64,000 bases of DNA from Streptomyces sp. NBC_01294 (GTDB lineage: Bacteria > Actinomycetota > Actinomycetes > Streptomycetales > Streptomycetaceae), in NCBI RefSeq assembly GCF_035917235.1, contig NZ_CP108423.1:6105501-6169500 (forward strand), written 5' to 3'. Under the pieces are notes generated by a model. That model saw nothing but the letters and a program-made list of their open reading frames with translations. It was not told where the DNA came from and searched no databases. The translations under genes and the position numbers were made by a program. Below, in pieces: positions 10,327-19,372 of the stretch. How positions within the stretch are numbered: position 1 is the first letter of the stretch; the number at the start of each line of letters is the position of its first letter.

Positions 10327-13027
10327 GCCGGGCGTTGGTGTGGCGGGTGGGCTCGGCGGTCGCCGGGTCCTCCGGCCAGGGGTGTTTGGGGTAGCGGCCG
10401 CGCAGCTCGGCGCGGACGGCGCGGTAGCCGCCCTGCCAGAAGGAGGCCAGGTCGGCGGTGACGGCCGCGGGCCTGCCGGCGGGCGACAGCAGGTGCACCA
10501 GCACCGGTACGCCCGCCACGCGCGGTGTCTCGGCCAGCCCGAACAGCTCCTGGAGCTTCACCGCGAGCACCGGCTGCTCGGCGGAGTAGTCCACCCGGAT
10601 CCGGGATCCGCTGGGCACTTCGAGGCGCTCCGGAGCCAGCTCGTCCAGCCGGGCGGCCTCACCGGTCGCCCACGGCAGCAGCCGGTTCAGGGCCTGCCCG
10701 GCGTCGATCCGCCCGAGGTCCGCGCGACGCCGGGCCCGCGACAGCTCGGGCTCCAGCCAGTCGTCGGCCCGGTCCAGCAGCGTGCCGTCCTCTTCCACGG
10801 CGGGCCACGCGCCGCCGAGCGTCCGGTGCAGGAAGCCCAGCCGGGCCCGCAGCGCCTGCGCGTCCGGGGACCAGCGCAGCAGGCCGAGGCCCTCGTCGCG
10901 CAGCCCGTCGAGCAGGGCGGCCCGCACGAGCGCCGGGTCGGGGGTGCGCAGGGGCCGTACGGCCAGCTCGATCGCCCCGAGCCGCTGCGCCGCGCGGGCG
11001 ACCACGTCGCCGTCCTCCCAGTGCACCTCCTCGGTGTCCGTGCGGAGGTGTGCGGCGGCGGCCCGGGCGGTCTCCTCGTCGATGACGGCGGCCAGCCGGA
11101 CCCGTGCGGAGGCGGAGTGGGGGGCGCGGTCGGCGACGGCGACGGCCAGCCAGGGTGCGCGGCGCAGGCCCGAGCCGTCGCCGAGCTCGGCCGCGGTGCC
11201 GGAGGCCATGAGGAAGGCCCCCTCGCCCTTGGCCTTGGCGACCCGCTCGGGGAACGCGAGGGCCGCGATCAGCCCGGCGGCGCCATCGTCGGGTGCCGCG
11301 CCGCTGCCGGGGCTCCGCCCCGGACCCCGCGCCTCAAACGCCGGCGAGGCTGAAAGACCGGGGCTCCGCCCCGGACCCCGCGCCTCAAACGCCGGCGAGG
11401 CTGAAAAGACAGCCCCCGCCGGGTCCGGGGCGGAGCCCCGGGACGGGGGGCTGGGGGCGGAGCCCACAGTTTCGGGAAGGGGCGGGGTGGGGGAGAGCCC
11501 AGCAGGGTTTCGTTCCGCGGCGGCGCGCTCCAAGCGCCTGGCCTCCGCCCGCCAGCGGGACACGTAGCCGTCGCCCCCCGCGCGGGCCCGGCGCCAGGCC
11601 GCGGCCAGGTCGTCCCCGTACTCCCGCGGCGGCTCCTCGCTCAGCAGGGCCACCACCTCCGCCGCCCGGCGGGCACCGAGCGCGGCCGTGCCGTCCAGCA
11701 GCGCACGCGCCAGCCGCGGGTGCAGCCCCAGCCGGGCCATCCGCAGCCCCCGCGCGGTGGGCCGCCCGGCCGCGTCCACCGCGCCGACGGCCACCAGCAC
11801 CTCGCGCGCCGCCGCCATGGCTCCCGCCGGCGGCGGGTCCGGCAGCGCCAGCCCGGCCGCGTCCGGGTCGCCCCAGCACGCGGCCTGCAGGGCGAACTGC
11901 GCCAGGTCGGCGATGCGGATCTCCGGCGACGGGAACGCGGGCAGCCGGCCGTCCTCCGCCTCCGTCCAGCAGCGGTACACCGCGCCGGGCGCCTCGCGCC
12001 CGGCCCGTCCCGCCCGCTGGCGCCCGGCCGCGCGGGACGCCCGTACGGTCGCCAGCGCGCCCAGCCCCCGCGCATGGTCCACGCGCGGCTCGCGGGCCAG
12101 CCCCGAGTCCACCACCACGCGCACCCCGGGGACGGTCAGGCTCGACTCCGCGACGGCCGTCGCGAGGATCACCCGGCGGTGGTCCGAGGCCGTCAGCGCC
12201 GCGTCCTGCACGGCGGCCGGGGCCCGGCCGTGGACCTGGAGCACCTCCGCGTCCACCCCGCCCAGCTGCCCGGCGACCCGGGCGATCTCCCCGACTCCGG
12301 GCAGGAAGCACAGGACGTCGCCCTCGCGCTCCGCCAGGGCCCGCCGCACGACCGAGGCCACGTGGGTCAGCTGCGCCGGATCGACCCGCATCCCGTGCGG
12401 GGGCCGCACCGGGCGGGCCGGCGGGGCCCAGACGGTCTCCACCGGGTACGAGACCCCCGCGGCCTCCACCACCGGCGCGTCACCCGGGCCCCCGTGACCC
12501 AGGACCCGGGCCCACGCGGCGGCGTCGGTCGTCGCCGAGGCCGCCACGAGCCGCAGCTCGGGGCGCAGGTTCTCCCGTACGTCGAGGAGGAAGGCGGCGA
12601 CCGTGTCCGCGTCCAGGTGCCGCTCGTGGCACTCGTCCAGGACGACCACGTCCACGCCGGCCAGCTCCTGGTCGCGCTGGAGCCGCTGGAGCAGCACTCC
12701 GGTGGTCACCACCTCCACCACCGTGCCGGGGCCGGCCACCCGCTCGCCGCGCACCGTGAAGCCCACCGAGCCGCCGACCTGCTCGCCCAGCAGCCAGGCC
12801 ATCCGCCGCGCGGCGGCCCGGGCGGCGATCCGCCGGGGCTCGGCGACGACGACCCGGCGGCGCGGCCCGCCGCCCACGAGACCCGCGAGCACCAGCGGCA
12901 CCAGGGTGGTCTTGCCGGTGCCGGGCGGGGCGCAGAGCACCGCGGTGCCGTGGTCGTCCAGTGCGGAGACGAGCGCGGGCACGGCCTCCCGTACGGGAAG
13001 GGAGTCGAGGGCGGCCTGGCGTATCAA
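10316..13027 (-). CDS. hrpB: ATP-dependent helicase HrpB, with repeat-derived insertion
   Basis: A 903-residue DExH helicase of the HrpB type. Walker A is CAPPGTGKTTLVPLVLAG near residue 40, the DECH box is LDECHERHLDADTV near 130, and motif VI is QRAGRAGREAPG near 330, followed by HA2 and the HrpB C-terminal domain. It starts at TTG, four bases after the methyltransferase stop, with GAGAGGGA as ribosome site. About residues 520-575 contain a translated intergenic-type repeat: two tandem 17-residue units ending in SPAFEARGPGRSPG, flanked by Pro/Ser-rich sequence, in the linker between the HA2 and C-terminal parts. Role probably RNA processing; the exact substrate is unknown. Confidence 0.92.
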   Translation of the reverse strand: MIRQAALDSLPVREAVPALVSALDDHGTAVLCAPPGTGKTTLVPLVLAGLVGGGPRRRVVVAEPRRIAARAAARRMAWLLGEQVGGSVGFTVRGERVAGPGTVVEVVTTGVLLQRLQRDQELAGVDVVVLDECHERHLDADTVAAFLLDVRENLRPELRLVAASATTDAAAWARVLGHGGPGDAPVVEAAGVSYPVETVWAPPARPVRPPHGMRVDPAQLTHVASVVRRALAEREGDVLCFLPGVGEIARVAGQLGGVDAEVLQVHGRAPAAVQDAALTASDHRRVILATAVAESSLTVPGVRVVVDSGLAREPRVDHARGLGALATVRASRAAGRQRAGRAGREAPGAVYRCWTEAEDGRLPAFPSPEIRIADLAQFALQAACWGDPDAAGLALPDPPPAGAMAAAREVLVAVGAVDAAGRPTARGLRMARLGLHPRLARALLDGTAALGARRAAEVVALLSEEPPREYGDDLAAAWRRARAGGDGYVSRWRAEARRLERAAAERNPAGLSPTPPLPETVGSAPSPPSRGSAPDPAGAVFSASPAFEARGPGRSPGLSASPAFEARGPGRSPGSGAAPDDGAAGLIAALAFPERVAKAKGEGAFLMASGTAAELGDGSGLRRAPWLAVAVADRAPHSASARVRLAAVIDEETARAAAAHLRTDTEEVHWEDGDVVARAAQRLGAIELAVRPLRTPDPALVRAALLDGLRDEGLGLLRWSPDAQALRARLGFLHRTLGGAWPAVEEDGTLLDRADDWLEPELSRARRRADLGRIDAGQALNRLLPWATGEAARLDELAPERLEVPSGSRIRVDYSAEQPVLAVKLQELFGLAETPRVAGVPVLVHLLSPAGRPAAVTADLASFWQGGYRAVRAELRGRYPKHPWPEDPATAEPTRHTNARLRR
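11308..11442. repeat. GC-rich palindromic repeat units embedded in hrpB
   Basis: Two tandem copies (period exactly 51 bases: matching GCGCCTCAA at 11329 and 11380) of the repeat also seen at 31041-31181, 49988-50069 and 55588-55720, plus an inverted fragment GGTCCGGGGCGGAGCCCC near 11421-11440. Elsewhere in this window the element is intergenic; here it is inside a reading frame, and 51 bases keep that frame. Confidence 0.9.
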
Positions 13028-13031
13028 GGGA

Positions 13032-13880
13032 TCAGTCCCTCTCGCACACGAAGATCGCCGTACCGGGGATCAGGTTGCCGCGCAGCGGGGACCAGCCGCC
13101 CCACTCCTGGTGGTTCCACTCGGGCCACTCCGGCTCGACCAGGTCGAGCAGGCGGAATCCGCCCGCCACCACGTCGCGGACCCGGTCGCCGAGGGTGCGG
13201 TGGTGCTCGACGTACACCGCGCGCCCCTCCTCGTCCTGCTCCACGTACGGGGTGCGGTCGAAGTAGGAGGCGGCGACGGACAGCCCCTCGGGGCCGGGCT
13301 CGTCGGGGAAGGCCCAGCGGACGGGGTGGGTGACGGAGAAGACCCAGCGGCCGCCGGGGCGCAGGACGCGGTGCACCTCGCGCATGACGGTGACGGGGTC
13401 GGCGACGAAGGGGACGGCGCCGTAGGCGGAGCAGGCGAGGTCGAAGGAGCCGTCCCGGAAGGGGAGCCGCCCGGCGTCGGCCTCGACCAGGGGGACGTCG
13501 TCGCCGATGCGCAGGGCGTGCTGGAGCTGGCGGTGGGAGAGGTCGAGGGCGACCGGGCGGGCGCCCCGGGCGGCCAGCCAGCGCGAGCACTGGGCGGCGC
13601 CGGCGCCGATCTCCAGGACGTCCTTGTCCTTGAGGGAGGCGGCGGGGCCGAGGAGGGCCGCGTCCGCCTCGTCCAGTCCTTCGGGGCCCCAGACGAAGCG
13701 GTCGTCGCCGAGGAAGGCGCCGTGCTCGCTCTGGTACTCGTCGGCGTTGCGGTCCCACCATCCGCGGCTCGCCCGGCTGCTCTCCGCTTCCCCCGCGTCA
13801 CGCCGTGTGGCCTGGGCGTCTTCCACGGAGCCCGGATCGGCTCCGTTTGCGTCTTCGGAGGCGTAGTCCTCTTGGTTCAT
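13032..13880 (-). CDS. class I SAM-dependent methyltransferase
   Basis: This 282-residue protein has a Rossmann methyltransferase core. Motif I is VLEIGAGAAQCSRWLAARG, then VALDLSHRQLQHAL, LVEADAGRLPFRDGSFD, and the post-motif MREVHRVLRPGGRWVFSVTHP, all typical of the Methyltransf_11/UbiE-like group. The substrate is not evident. Start choice is uncertain: MNQEDYAS is preferred because the 18 codons between it and an upstream ATG contain rare codons (CGA, AGA, ACA), yet that upstream ATG at 13934 has the better ribosome site (GGGAG). It is followed four bases later by hrpB, so the two are a translationally close operon. Confidence 0.8.
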   Translation of the reverse strand: MNQEDYASEDANGADPGSVEDAQATRRDAGEAESSRASRGWWDRNADEYQSEHGAFLGDDRFVWGPEGLDEADAALLGPAASLKDKDVLEIGAGAAQCSRWLAARGARPVALDLSHRQLQHALRIGDDVPLVEADAGRLPFRDGSFDLACSAYGAVPFVADPVTVMREVHRVLRPGGRWVFSVTHPVRWAFPDEPGPEGLSVAASYFDRTPYVEQDEEGRAVYVEHHRTLGDRVRDVVAGGFRLLDLVEPEWPEWNHQEWGGWSPLRGNLIPGTAIFVCERD

Positions 13881-14002
13881 GGGGCCCGTCGTCGTAGTCT
13901 GCGAGTGTCTTCGGAATGTGGCAGGAAGCGTCATGAAGGTGCTCCCGCCCAGAAATTGTGCCGGTTATGCGGCGATCCGCCCGGGGTGTGCGCCTTCGCG
14001 CA

Positions 14003-14031
14003 TTGACCCTGTCCGGCTGCCCCCGTATGCT
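14003..14031 (+). promoter_or_regulatory. housekeeping promoter of rpsA
   Basis: TTGACC (14003-14008), a 17-base spacer and TATGCT (14026-14031) give a near-ideal HrdB promoter. Transcription should start near 14038. Confidence 0.8.
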
Positions 14032-14037
14032 ACAAGT

Positions 14038-14230
14038 TGCGCTGCGAGCCTGTGCTCCTCAGACCTAGCAGGCTGCGCTTGTATTTGTTGAGGTCCCCTC
14101 GGTTTTCGAGGCCCCTCCGCATCTGCGGAATGGGGGTCTCCTTGGCTGTCCGGCTTCGGCAGATGCCGATAAGGGCTCCCGGCGTAGCAGTACCTACGAC
14201 TTTCTGTCCGTAACCGGAGCCCTTTCCCAC
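14038..14230 (+). promoter_or_regulatory. long 5' leader of rpsA
   Basis: About 190 bases lie between the predicted start of transcription and the rpsA ATG. They contain a hairpin CCGCA-TC-TGCGG (14117-14128) inside a larger GC-rich stem, then GGAG ten bases before the ATG. No gene is seen between 13881 and 14230. In other bacteria S1 represses its own translation through leader structure; whether this leader does so is inference. Confidence 0.4.
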
Positions 14231-15742
14231 ATGACGAGCAGCACCGAGACCACCGCCACCACTCCGCAGGTTGCGGTCAACGACATCGGCGACGCGGACG
14301 CGTTCCTCGCGGCCATCGACGAGACGATCAAGTACTTCAACGATGGCGACATCGTCGACGGCGTCATCGTCAAGGTTGACCGGGACGAGGTTCTCCTCGA
14401 CATCGGTTACAAGACCGAAGGTGTCATCCCGAGCCGCGAGCTCTCGATCAAGCACGACGTCGACCCGAACGAGGTCGTCAAGGTCGGCGACGAGATCGAG
14501 GCCCTGGTTCTCCAGAAGGAGGACAAGGAAGGCCGCCTGATCCTCTCGAAGAAGCGCGCTCAGTACGAGCGTGCCTGGGGCACCATCGAGAAGATCAAGG
14601 AAGAAGACGGCATCGTCACCGGTACCGTCATCGAGGTCGTCAAGGGTGGTCTCATCCTCGACATCGGCCTCCGCGGCTTCCTGCCGGCCTCTCTCGTCGA
14701 GATGCGTCGCGTCCGCGACCTCCAGCCCTACGTGGGCAAGGAGCTCGAGGCGAAGATCATCGAGCTGGACAAGAACCGCAACAACGTGGTCCTGTCCCGC
14801 CGCGCCTGGCTCGAGCAGACCCAGTCCGAGGTTCGCCAGACGTTCCTCACCACCCTGCAGAAGGGTCAGGTCCGCTCCGGCGTCGTTTCCTCGATCGTCA
14901 ACTTCGGTGCCTTCGTGGACCTGGGCGGCGTCGACGGTCTCGTGCACGTCTCCGAGCTGTCCTGGAAGCACATCGACCACCCGTCCGAGGTTGTCGAGGT
15001 CGGCCAGGAGGTCACCGTCGAGGTTCTCGACGTTGACATGGACCGCGAGCGTGTCTCCCTGTCGCTGAAGGCGACGCAGGAGGACCCGTGGCAGCAGTTC
15101 GCCCGGACCCACCAGATCGGTCAGGTCGTCCCGGGTAAGGTCACCAAGCTGGTTCCGTTCGGTGCGTTCGTCCGCGTGGACGAGGGCATCGAGGGTCTGG
15201 TCCACATCTCCGAGCTGGCCGAGCGCCACGTGGAGATCCCGGAGCAGGTCGTCCAGGTCAACGACGAGATCTTCGTCAAGGTCATCGACATCGACCTTGA
15301 GCGTCGCCGGATCTCGCTGTCGCTGAAGCAGGCCAACGAGTCCTTCGGTGCCGACCCGGCGTCGGTCGAGTTCGACCCGACCCTGTACGGCATGGCCGCG
15401 TCTTACGACGACCAGGGCAACTACATCTACCCCGAGGGCTTCGACCCCGAGACCAACGACTGGCTCGAGGGCTTCGACAAGCAGCGCGAGGCCTGGGAGA
15501 CCCAGTACGCCGAGGCGCAGCAGCGCTTCGAGCAGCACCAGGCTCAGGTCATCAAGAGCCGCGAGGCCGACGAGGCCGCTGCTGCCGAGGGTGCTGCCGC
15601 CCCGGCCGCCAGTGGTGGCAACGCCGGTGCGGGCATCTCGGGTGGTTCCTACTCCTCGGAGTCGGACGAGACCTCTGGCGCCCTGGCGTCGGACGAGGCC
15701 CTGGCCGCGCTCCGCGAGAAGCTGGCCGGCGGCCAGAGCTGA
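14231..15742 (+). CDS. rpsA: 30S ribosomal protein S1
   Basis: A 503-residue S1 protein that holds mRNA on the 30S subunit. Four S1 RNA-binding domains can be counted at about residues 35-105, 122-190, 208-277 and 294-364, for example GDIVDGVIVKVDRDEVLLDIGYK and GQVRSGVVSSIVNFGAFVDLGG. This is the shorter actinobacterial form; E. coli S1 has six. The tail after residue 370 is acidic and Ala/Gly/Ser-rich. Codons in this gene include GTT, GGT and CGT more often than in its neighbours, as expected for a very highly expressed gene. A strong promoter precedes it and a clear intrinsic terminator follows. Confidence 0.98.
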   Translation: MTSSTETTATTPQVAVNDIGDADAFLAAIDETIKYFNDGDIVDGVIVKVDRDEVLLDIGYKTEGVIPSRELSIKHDVDPNEVVKVGDEIEALVLQKEDKEGRLILSKKRAQYERAWGTIEKIKEEDGIVTGTVIEVVKGGLILDIGLRGFLPASLVEMRRVRDLQPYVGKELEAKIIELDKNRNNVVLSRRAWLEQTQSEVRQTFLTTLQKGQVRSGVVSSIVNFGAFVDLGGVDGLVHVSELSWKHIDHPSEVVEVGQEVTVEVLDVDMDRERVSLSLKATQEDPWQQFARTHQIGQVVPGKVTKLVPFGAFVRVDEGIEGLVHISELAERHVEIPEQVVQVNDEIFVKVIDIDLERRRISLSLKQANESFGADPASVEFDPTLYGMAASYDDQGNYIYPEGFDPETNDWLEGFDKQREAWETQYAEAQQRFEQHQAQVIKSREADEAAAAEGAAAPAASGGNAGAGISGGSYSSESDETSGALASDEALAALREKLAGGQS

Positions 15743-15795
15743 TCGATCGCAGCGCGCATCGCACTCCGGTGTGAGCAGAGCTGAACTGCGTTGAA

Positions 15796-15838
15796 CGGTA
15801 AGGCCCGTCCCCTTCGGGGGGCGGGCCTTACCGCGTTT
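15796..15838 (+). terminator. intrinsic terminator of rpsA
   Basis: A 17-bp stem (15796-15812 with 15817-15833, one G-T wobble) closed by a TTCG tetraloop and followed by CGTTTT. It is the best rho-independent terminator in the window. Confidence 0.9.
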
Positions 15839-16019
15839 TGTCACCACCGATGCCGCGCCGTCGCGCCTCGGGCCCTGGGTTGTCCCGTGATGCCGCAGCG
15901 TCCCGTGATGCTGTGTTTGTCCCTTGATCCGTTGATTCCGGTGAATGCGGCCAACTGGGGAATGGCGGCGTGGCCTTGGACGTTCTTGGCAGAGAACACG
16001 GCGAGGAGGAGTGGTGTCG

Positions 16020-16958
16020 GTGCTTGATCCACAGGGTTTGTACGAATGGGACGCCAAGGGCCTGGCGGTGGCCGATCTGGCGGTTGCCCAGGACTCGGCC
16101 GGGCTGGTCATGCTGTACCACTTCGAGGGGTACATCGACGCGGGTGAGGCCGGGGAGCAGATCGTCGAACGGCTCCTGGACACCCTGCCCCACCAGGTGG
16201 TCGCGCGCTTCGACGCGGACCGGCTGGTGGACTACCGGGCGCGCCGCCCGCTGCTGACCTTCCAGCGCGACCGGTGGACGGAGTTCGAGGAGCCGAGGCT
16301 GGAGGTCCGGCTCGTCCAGGACGCCACCGGAGCGCCCTTCCTGCTGCTGTCCGGCCCGGAGCCGGATGTGGAGTGGGAGCGCTTCTCCGTTGCCGTCCGG
16401 CAGATCGTCGAGCGCCTCGGGGTCCGGCTCTCGGTCAACTTCCACGGCATCCCGATGGGCGTCCCGCACACCCGCCCCGTGGGCATCACCCCGCACGGCA
16501 ACCGGACCGACCTCATGCCGGGCCACCGCAGCCCCTTCGACGAGGCGCAGGTGCCGGGCAGCGCGGAGTCCCTGGTGGAGTTCCGGCTGGGGCAGGCCGG
16601 GCACGACGTGCTGGGCGTCGCCGCACACGTACCGCACTACGTCGCGCGTTCCCCGTACCCGGACGCCGCGCTGACGGTGCTGGAGGCGATCACCGCGGCG
16701 ACCGGGCTGGTGCTGCCGGCCGTGGCGCACGCGCTGCGCACCGAGGCGCACCGCACGCAGACGGAGATCGACCGGCAGATCCGGGAGGGCGACGAGGAGC
16801 TGATCGGCCTGGTGCAGGGGCTGGAGCACCAGTACGACGCGGTCGCCGGAGCCGAGACGCGGGGCAACATGATCGCCGAGCCGGCGGAGCTTCCGTCGGC
16901 GGACGAGCTGGGGCGCGAGTTCGAGCGCTTCCTCGCGGAGCGTGAGGGCGAGGGCTGA
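16020..16958 (+). CDS. PAC2 family protein
   Basis: This 312-residue protein matches the PAC2 (proteasome assembly chaperone-like) family of actinobacteria. Landmarks are [20 protein letters not shown], the [11 protein letters not shown] motif, [15 protein letters not shown] and [15 protein letters not shown]. Its biochemical role is not established; some relatives belong to the YcaO/ATP-grasp neighbourhood and the family shares a fold with archaeal and eukaryotic proteasome chaperones. GTG at 16020 is chosen because AGGAG (16007-16011) lies eight bases upstream; GTG at 16014 is an alternative. It precedes coaE by 76 bases. Upstream at 15882-15928 are three imperfect copies of GTCCCGTGATG spaced 18-19 bases apart. 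Confidence 0.85.
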   Translation: MLDPQGLYEWDAKGLAVADLAVAQDSAGLVMLYHFEGYIDAGEAGEQIVERLLDTLPHQVVARFDADRLVDYRARRPLLTFQRDRWTEFEEPRLEVRLVQDATGAPFLLLSGPEPDVEWERFSVAVRQIVERLGVRLSVNFHGIPMGVPHTRPVGITPHGNRTDLMPGHRSPFDEAQVPGSAESLVEFRLGQAGHDVLGVAAHVPHYVARSPYPDAALTVLEAITAATGLVLPAVAHALRTEAHRTQTEIDRQIREGDEELIGLVQGLEHQYDAVAGAETRGNMIAEPAELPSADELGREFERFLAEREGEG

Positions 16959-17034
16959 GGTCCGGTCTCAGGCCTCGGGTCTCGGGGTGGAACCCAGGGC
17001 CAAAGGTCGGGCTCGGGGGCCTAAGCTGTGGGGC

Positions 17035-17643
17035 ATGCTGAAAGTAGGCCTGACGGGCGGAATCGGTGCCGGCAAGAGCGAGGTCTCGCGACTGCTGGCG
17101 GGGTACGGGGCGATCGTCGTCGACGCCGATCGGATCGCGCGCGAGGTCGTGGAGCCCGGTACGCCGGGGCTCGCGGCCATCATGGCGGCCTTCGGCGAGT
17201 CGGTGCTGACCGCCGAGGGGACGCTGGACCGGCCAAAGCTGGGGTCCATCGTGTTCGCGGACCCGGCGAAGCTCCAGACGCTCAACGCGATCGTGCACCC
17301 GCTGGTCGGGGCCCGGTCGGCCGAGCTGGAAGCCGCCGCGGGGGCCGGCGCGATCGTGGTGCACGACGTACCGCTGCTCACCGAGAACGGCCTGGCGCCG
17401 CTGTACGACCTGGTGGTCGTGGTGGACGCGGCACCGCAGACGCAGCTGGCGCGACTGACCGCGCTGCGCGGGATGGCCGAGGAGGAGGCGCGGGCGCGGA
17501 TGGCCGCGCAGGCCTCGCGCGAGCAGCGGCTCGCGGTGGCGACCCTCGTGATCGACAACGACGGGCCGCTGGAGGCGCTGGAGCCGCAGGTGCGCAAGGT
17601 GTGGGAGGAACTCACCGCGCGGGCGGCGGGCGGCGCCGCCTGA
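17035..17643 (+). CDS. coaE: dephospho-CoA kinase
   Basis: A 202-residue kinase that phosphorylates the 3'-OH of dephospho-CoA, the last step of CoA synthesis. The P-loop is [20 protein letters not shown], followed by [24 protein letters not shown] and [18 protein letters not shown], all family hallmarks. Some actinobacterial CoaE proteins carry a C-terminal UPF0157 domain; this one does not. TAAGCT ends seven bases before the ATG and no ribosome site is visible, suggesting a leaderless transcript. The stop codon TGA is the first triplet of the 7-bp tandem array at 17641. Confidence 0.96.
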   Translation: MLKVGLTGGIGAGKSEVSRLLAGYGAIVVDADRIAREVVEPGTPGLAAIMAAFGESVLTAEGTLDRPKLGSIVFADPAKLQTLNAIVHPLVGARSAELEAAAGAGAIVVHDVPLLTENGLAPLYDLVVVVDAAPQTQLARLTALRGMAEEEARARMAAQASREQRLAVATLVIDNDGPLEALEPQVRKVWEELTARAAGGAA

Positions 17644-17773
17644 CGCCTGACGCCTGACGCCTGACGCCTGACGCCTGACGCCTGACGCCTGACGCCTGAC
17701 GCCTGACGCCTGACGTCTGACGTCTGGTGTCCGACGTCCCGCGTTTCGCGTCTCGCGCTCGACGTCTGACGTG
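17641..17773 (+). repeat. heptanucleotide tandem array TGACGCC, decaying
   Basis: Nineteen units of seven bases in perfect phase. Ten exact TGACGCC copies (17641-17710) are followed by two TGACGTC, then progressively diverged units TGGTGTC, CGACGTC, CCGCGTT, TCGCGTC, TCGCGCT, CGACGTC and TGACGTG. The first unit supplies the coaE stop codon. TGACGTC itself is palindromic within TGACGTCA-like contexts. It fills most of the gap before the TPR gene. Confidence 0.95.
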
Positions 17774-17835
17774 TGCACGGAATAGGGGGTGGGGCGGGGG
17801 CGTTGAACGCGCCCGTAGAGGGAAGGATTTCGACC

Positions 17836-18222
17836 GTGTCCGAGACCACGCGCCCCACCCCGGCCAGCCCGGAAACACACGTCATCGACTACCGGGCCGC
17901 CGAGCACCTGCTCGCCGCACGTGACCCGCGCGGCGCGGTCAAGCTGCTCGACTCCGTCATAGCCGCCCACCCGGAGAACACGGCGGCGCGGCTGCTGCGG
18001 GCCCGGGCCTTCTTCGCCTCGGCCCAACTGCGCCCGGCGGAGCTGGAGTTCGAGCTGGTGCTGGAGCGCGAGCCGGACAATGCCTTCGCCCACTTCGCGC
18101 TGGCCCGCACCCATGAGCGCGCGGGCCGGCCCGAGCAGGCCCGCAAGCACTTCCGCCTGGCCGCCGCCCTCGATCCGCAGCCGGACTACCTGGCGGCGGC
18201 CCGCTTCGACGACCAGGCCTGA
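17836..18222 (+). CDS. tetratricopeptide repeat protein
   Basis: A 128-residue protein with three consecutive TPR helix pairs: residues about 20-45 (AEHLLAARDPRGAVKLLDSV), 46-80 (NTAARLLRARAFFASAQLRP) and 81-115 (NAFAHFALARTHERAGRPEQ). There is no signal peptide or enzymatic domain, so it is likely a cytosolic adaptor. The GTG start is fixed by GGAAGGA eight bases upstream. It is downstream of coaE, separated by the heptamer array. Partner unknown. Confidence 0.85.
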   Translation: MSETTRPTPASPETHVIDYRAAEHLLAARDPRGAVKLLDSVIAAHPENTAARLLRARAFFASAQLRPAELEFELVLEREPDNAFAHFALARTHERAGRPEQARKHFRLAAALDPQPDYLAAARFDDQA

Positions 18223-18247
18223 TCGACGCGCCTACCAGCCCACCGGC

Positions 18248-18508
18248 TCAATGGGGGCGCGGCGGTTCGTACGGCGGGACGTCCGGGCCGGGCTGGTAGT
18301 GCGGCCCCTGGTGGATGTGGCGCAGGACCATGAACAGGTCCACGGTCACGACGACCGCCAGTGCCCCGCAGGCGGCCGCCCATCCGGGACGGCCCGCCAG
18401 TGAGAAGACGGCCGTCCCGCCGACGGCCCAGATCAGCCCCCAGACGCCCAGCCAGAACCGCAGCCGCAGCGGGCTTCGCGCGGTCACCGGCTCGTTCCCC
18501 GAACGCAT
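18248..18508 (-). CDS. DUF6343 small membrane protein
   Basis: An 86-residue protein beginning MRSGNEPVTARSPLRLRFW with two membrane helices (FWLGVWGLIWAVGGTAVFSL and AAACGALAVVVTVDLFMVL), then LRHIHQGPHYQPGPDVPPYE. This layout fits the Streptomyces DUF6343 family, with no known function. AGAGG lies eight bases before this ATG; an ATG two codons earlier is too close to that site. It follows the secreted protein gene on the same strand after a gap of 46 bases. Confidence 0.7.
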   Translation of the reverse strand: MRSGNEPVTARSPLRLRFWLGVWGLIWAVGGTAVFSLAGRPGWAAACGALAVVVTVDLFMVLRHIHQGPHYQPGPDVPPYEPPRPH

Positions 18509-18554
18509 GGACATCGCCTCTCACGTCTCACGTCCATGGTCCCACTCCGGCAGG

Positions 18555-19172
18555 TCACGGGTTGAGCTTGTTCACGGCCTTCGTGGTCGTCTTCTTGAAG
18601 TCGGCGACCGGAGCGTGGGACAGGTTGCCCATCTCGCCCCACTTCACGACGGTCACGGTGGCGCCGTCGCGCCCGATGCCGAAGAGGTGCACGCCGGGTT
18701 CGGAGTCGGGAATCGAGGTGTGGACCCCGTAGACGTGCGCGCCCTCCTCGACGGGGAGCGTCCCGTAGTCCTGCCAGGAGGCCGTACCGCCCGGGGTCGT
18801 CCGCAGCCAGTCGGCGGCGCACGCCGCGACCTTGCGCTCCAGGGTGCCGACGAGCTTGGCGGCCGCGGAGGGCGAGGCGGACCGTACGGAGACCTGCACG
18901 GCGCCGGTGTCGAACTCGGTGCCGAAGTCGCGGTGCCAGCTGCCCGTCGCCGGAAGCGCGCCCTCCAGGCAGAACGGCGCGAACTCGGGCAGCCCCTTGG
19001 TGACCGCGCCGGCGTACCAGGGCGAGCTGGGGTGCGGCGGCAGGTCGGTGCCGCTGAGGAACCCCGGCGCGGTGGCGGCCGCGGCGGAGGTCGAGGTGGT
19101 GAGGACGAGGGCGGTGGCCGTCGCGACGAGGGCGGTGGCGAGGGTGGCGGCGGTGTCGGAGCGTCGGAACAT
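18555..19172 (-). CDS. secreted protein of unknown function
   Basis: A 205-residue protein with a clear signal peptide (TLATALVATATALVLTTSTSAAAA) and a mature domain of about 165 residues. Two Cys residues (FAPFCLEG and VAACAADWL) could form a disulfide. The repeated Trp/Tyr positions and WLRTTPGGTASWQDYG loosely recall mycobacterial PknH-type sensor domains, but the match is too weak to name. GGGGAGAA precedes the ATG. It is divergent from the membrane-anchored XRE regulator, which is a possible controller. Confidence 0.6.
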   Translation of the reverse strand: MFRRSDTAATLATALVATATALVLTTSTSAAAATAPGFLSGTDLPPHPSSPWYAGAVTKGLPEFAPFCLEGALPATGSWHRDFGTEFDTGAVQVSVRSASPSAAAKLVGTLERKVAACAADWLRTTPGGTASWQDYGTLPVEEGAHVYGVHTSIPDSEPGVHLFGIGRDGATVTVVKWGEMGNLSHAPVADFKKTTTKAVNKLNP

Positions 19173-19372
19173 GGTCGGTTCTCCCCGTTGGATGCTGTGG
19201 TGTGCCTGACGAGCGCGTTCGGCTCGGTGAGCTCCCTCAGCCTGTTCCCCGGACGGTGCGGCGGGCCACGGATTGCGGCGAATCCGGGACACTGGAACGG
19301 CCGTACGCGCTGTCACCTGGGGGAACACCTCATGCATGGAACGCAGTCACGGAACGCGGGACGGGGGACGCC

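Noticed and set aside
15882..15928. Three GTCCCGTGATG-like direct repeats between rpsA and the PAC2 gene as an operator array.
   Set aside because: Third copy has a mismatch and spacing shifts by one; too weak to call, so recorded only within the PAC2 entry.
17641..17773. Possible CRISPR array or attachment site.
   Set aside because: Units are only seven bases with no spacers and no cas or integrase genes nearby.
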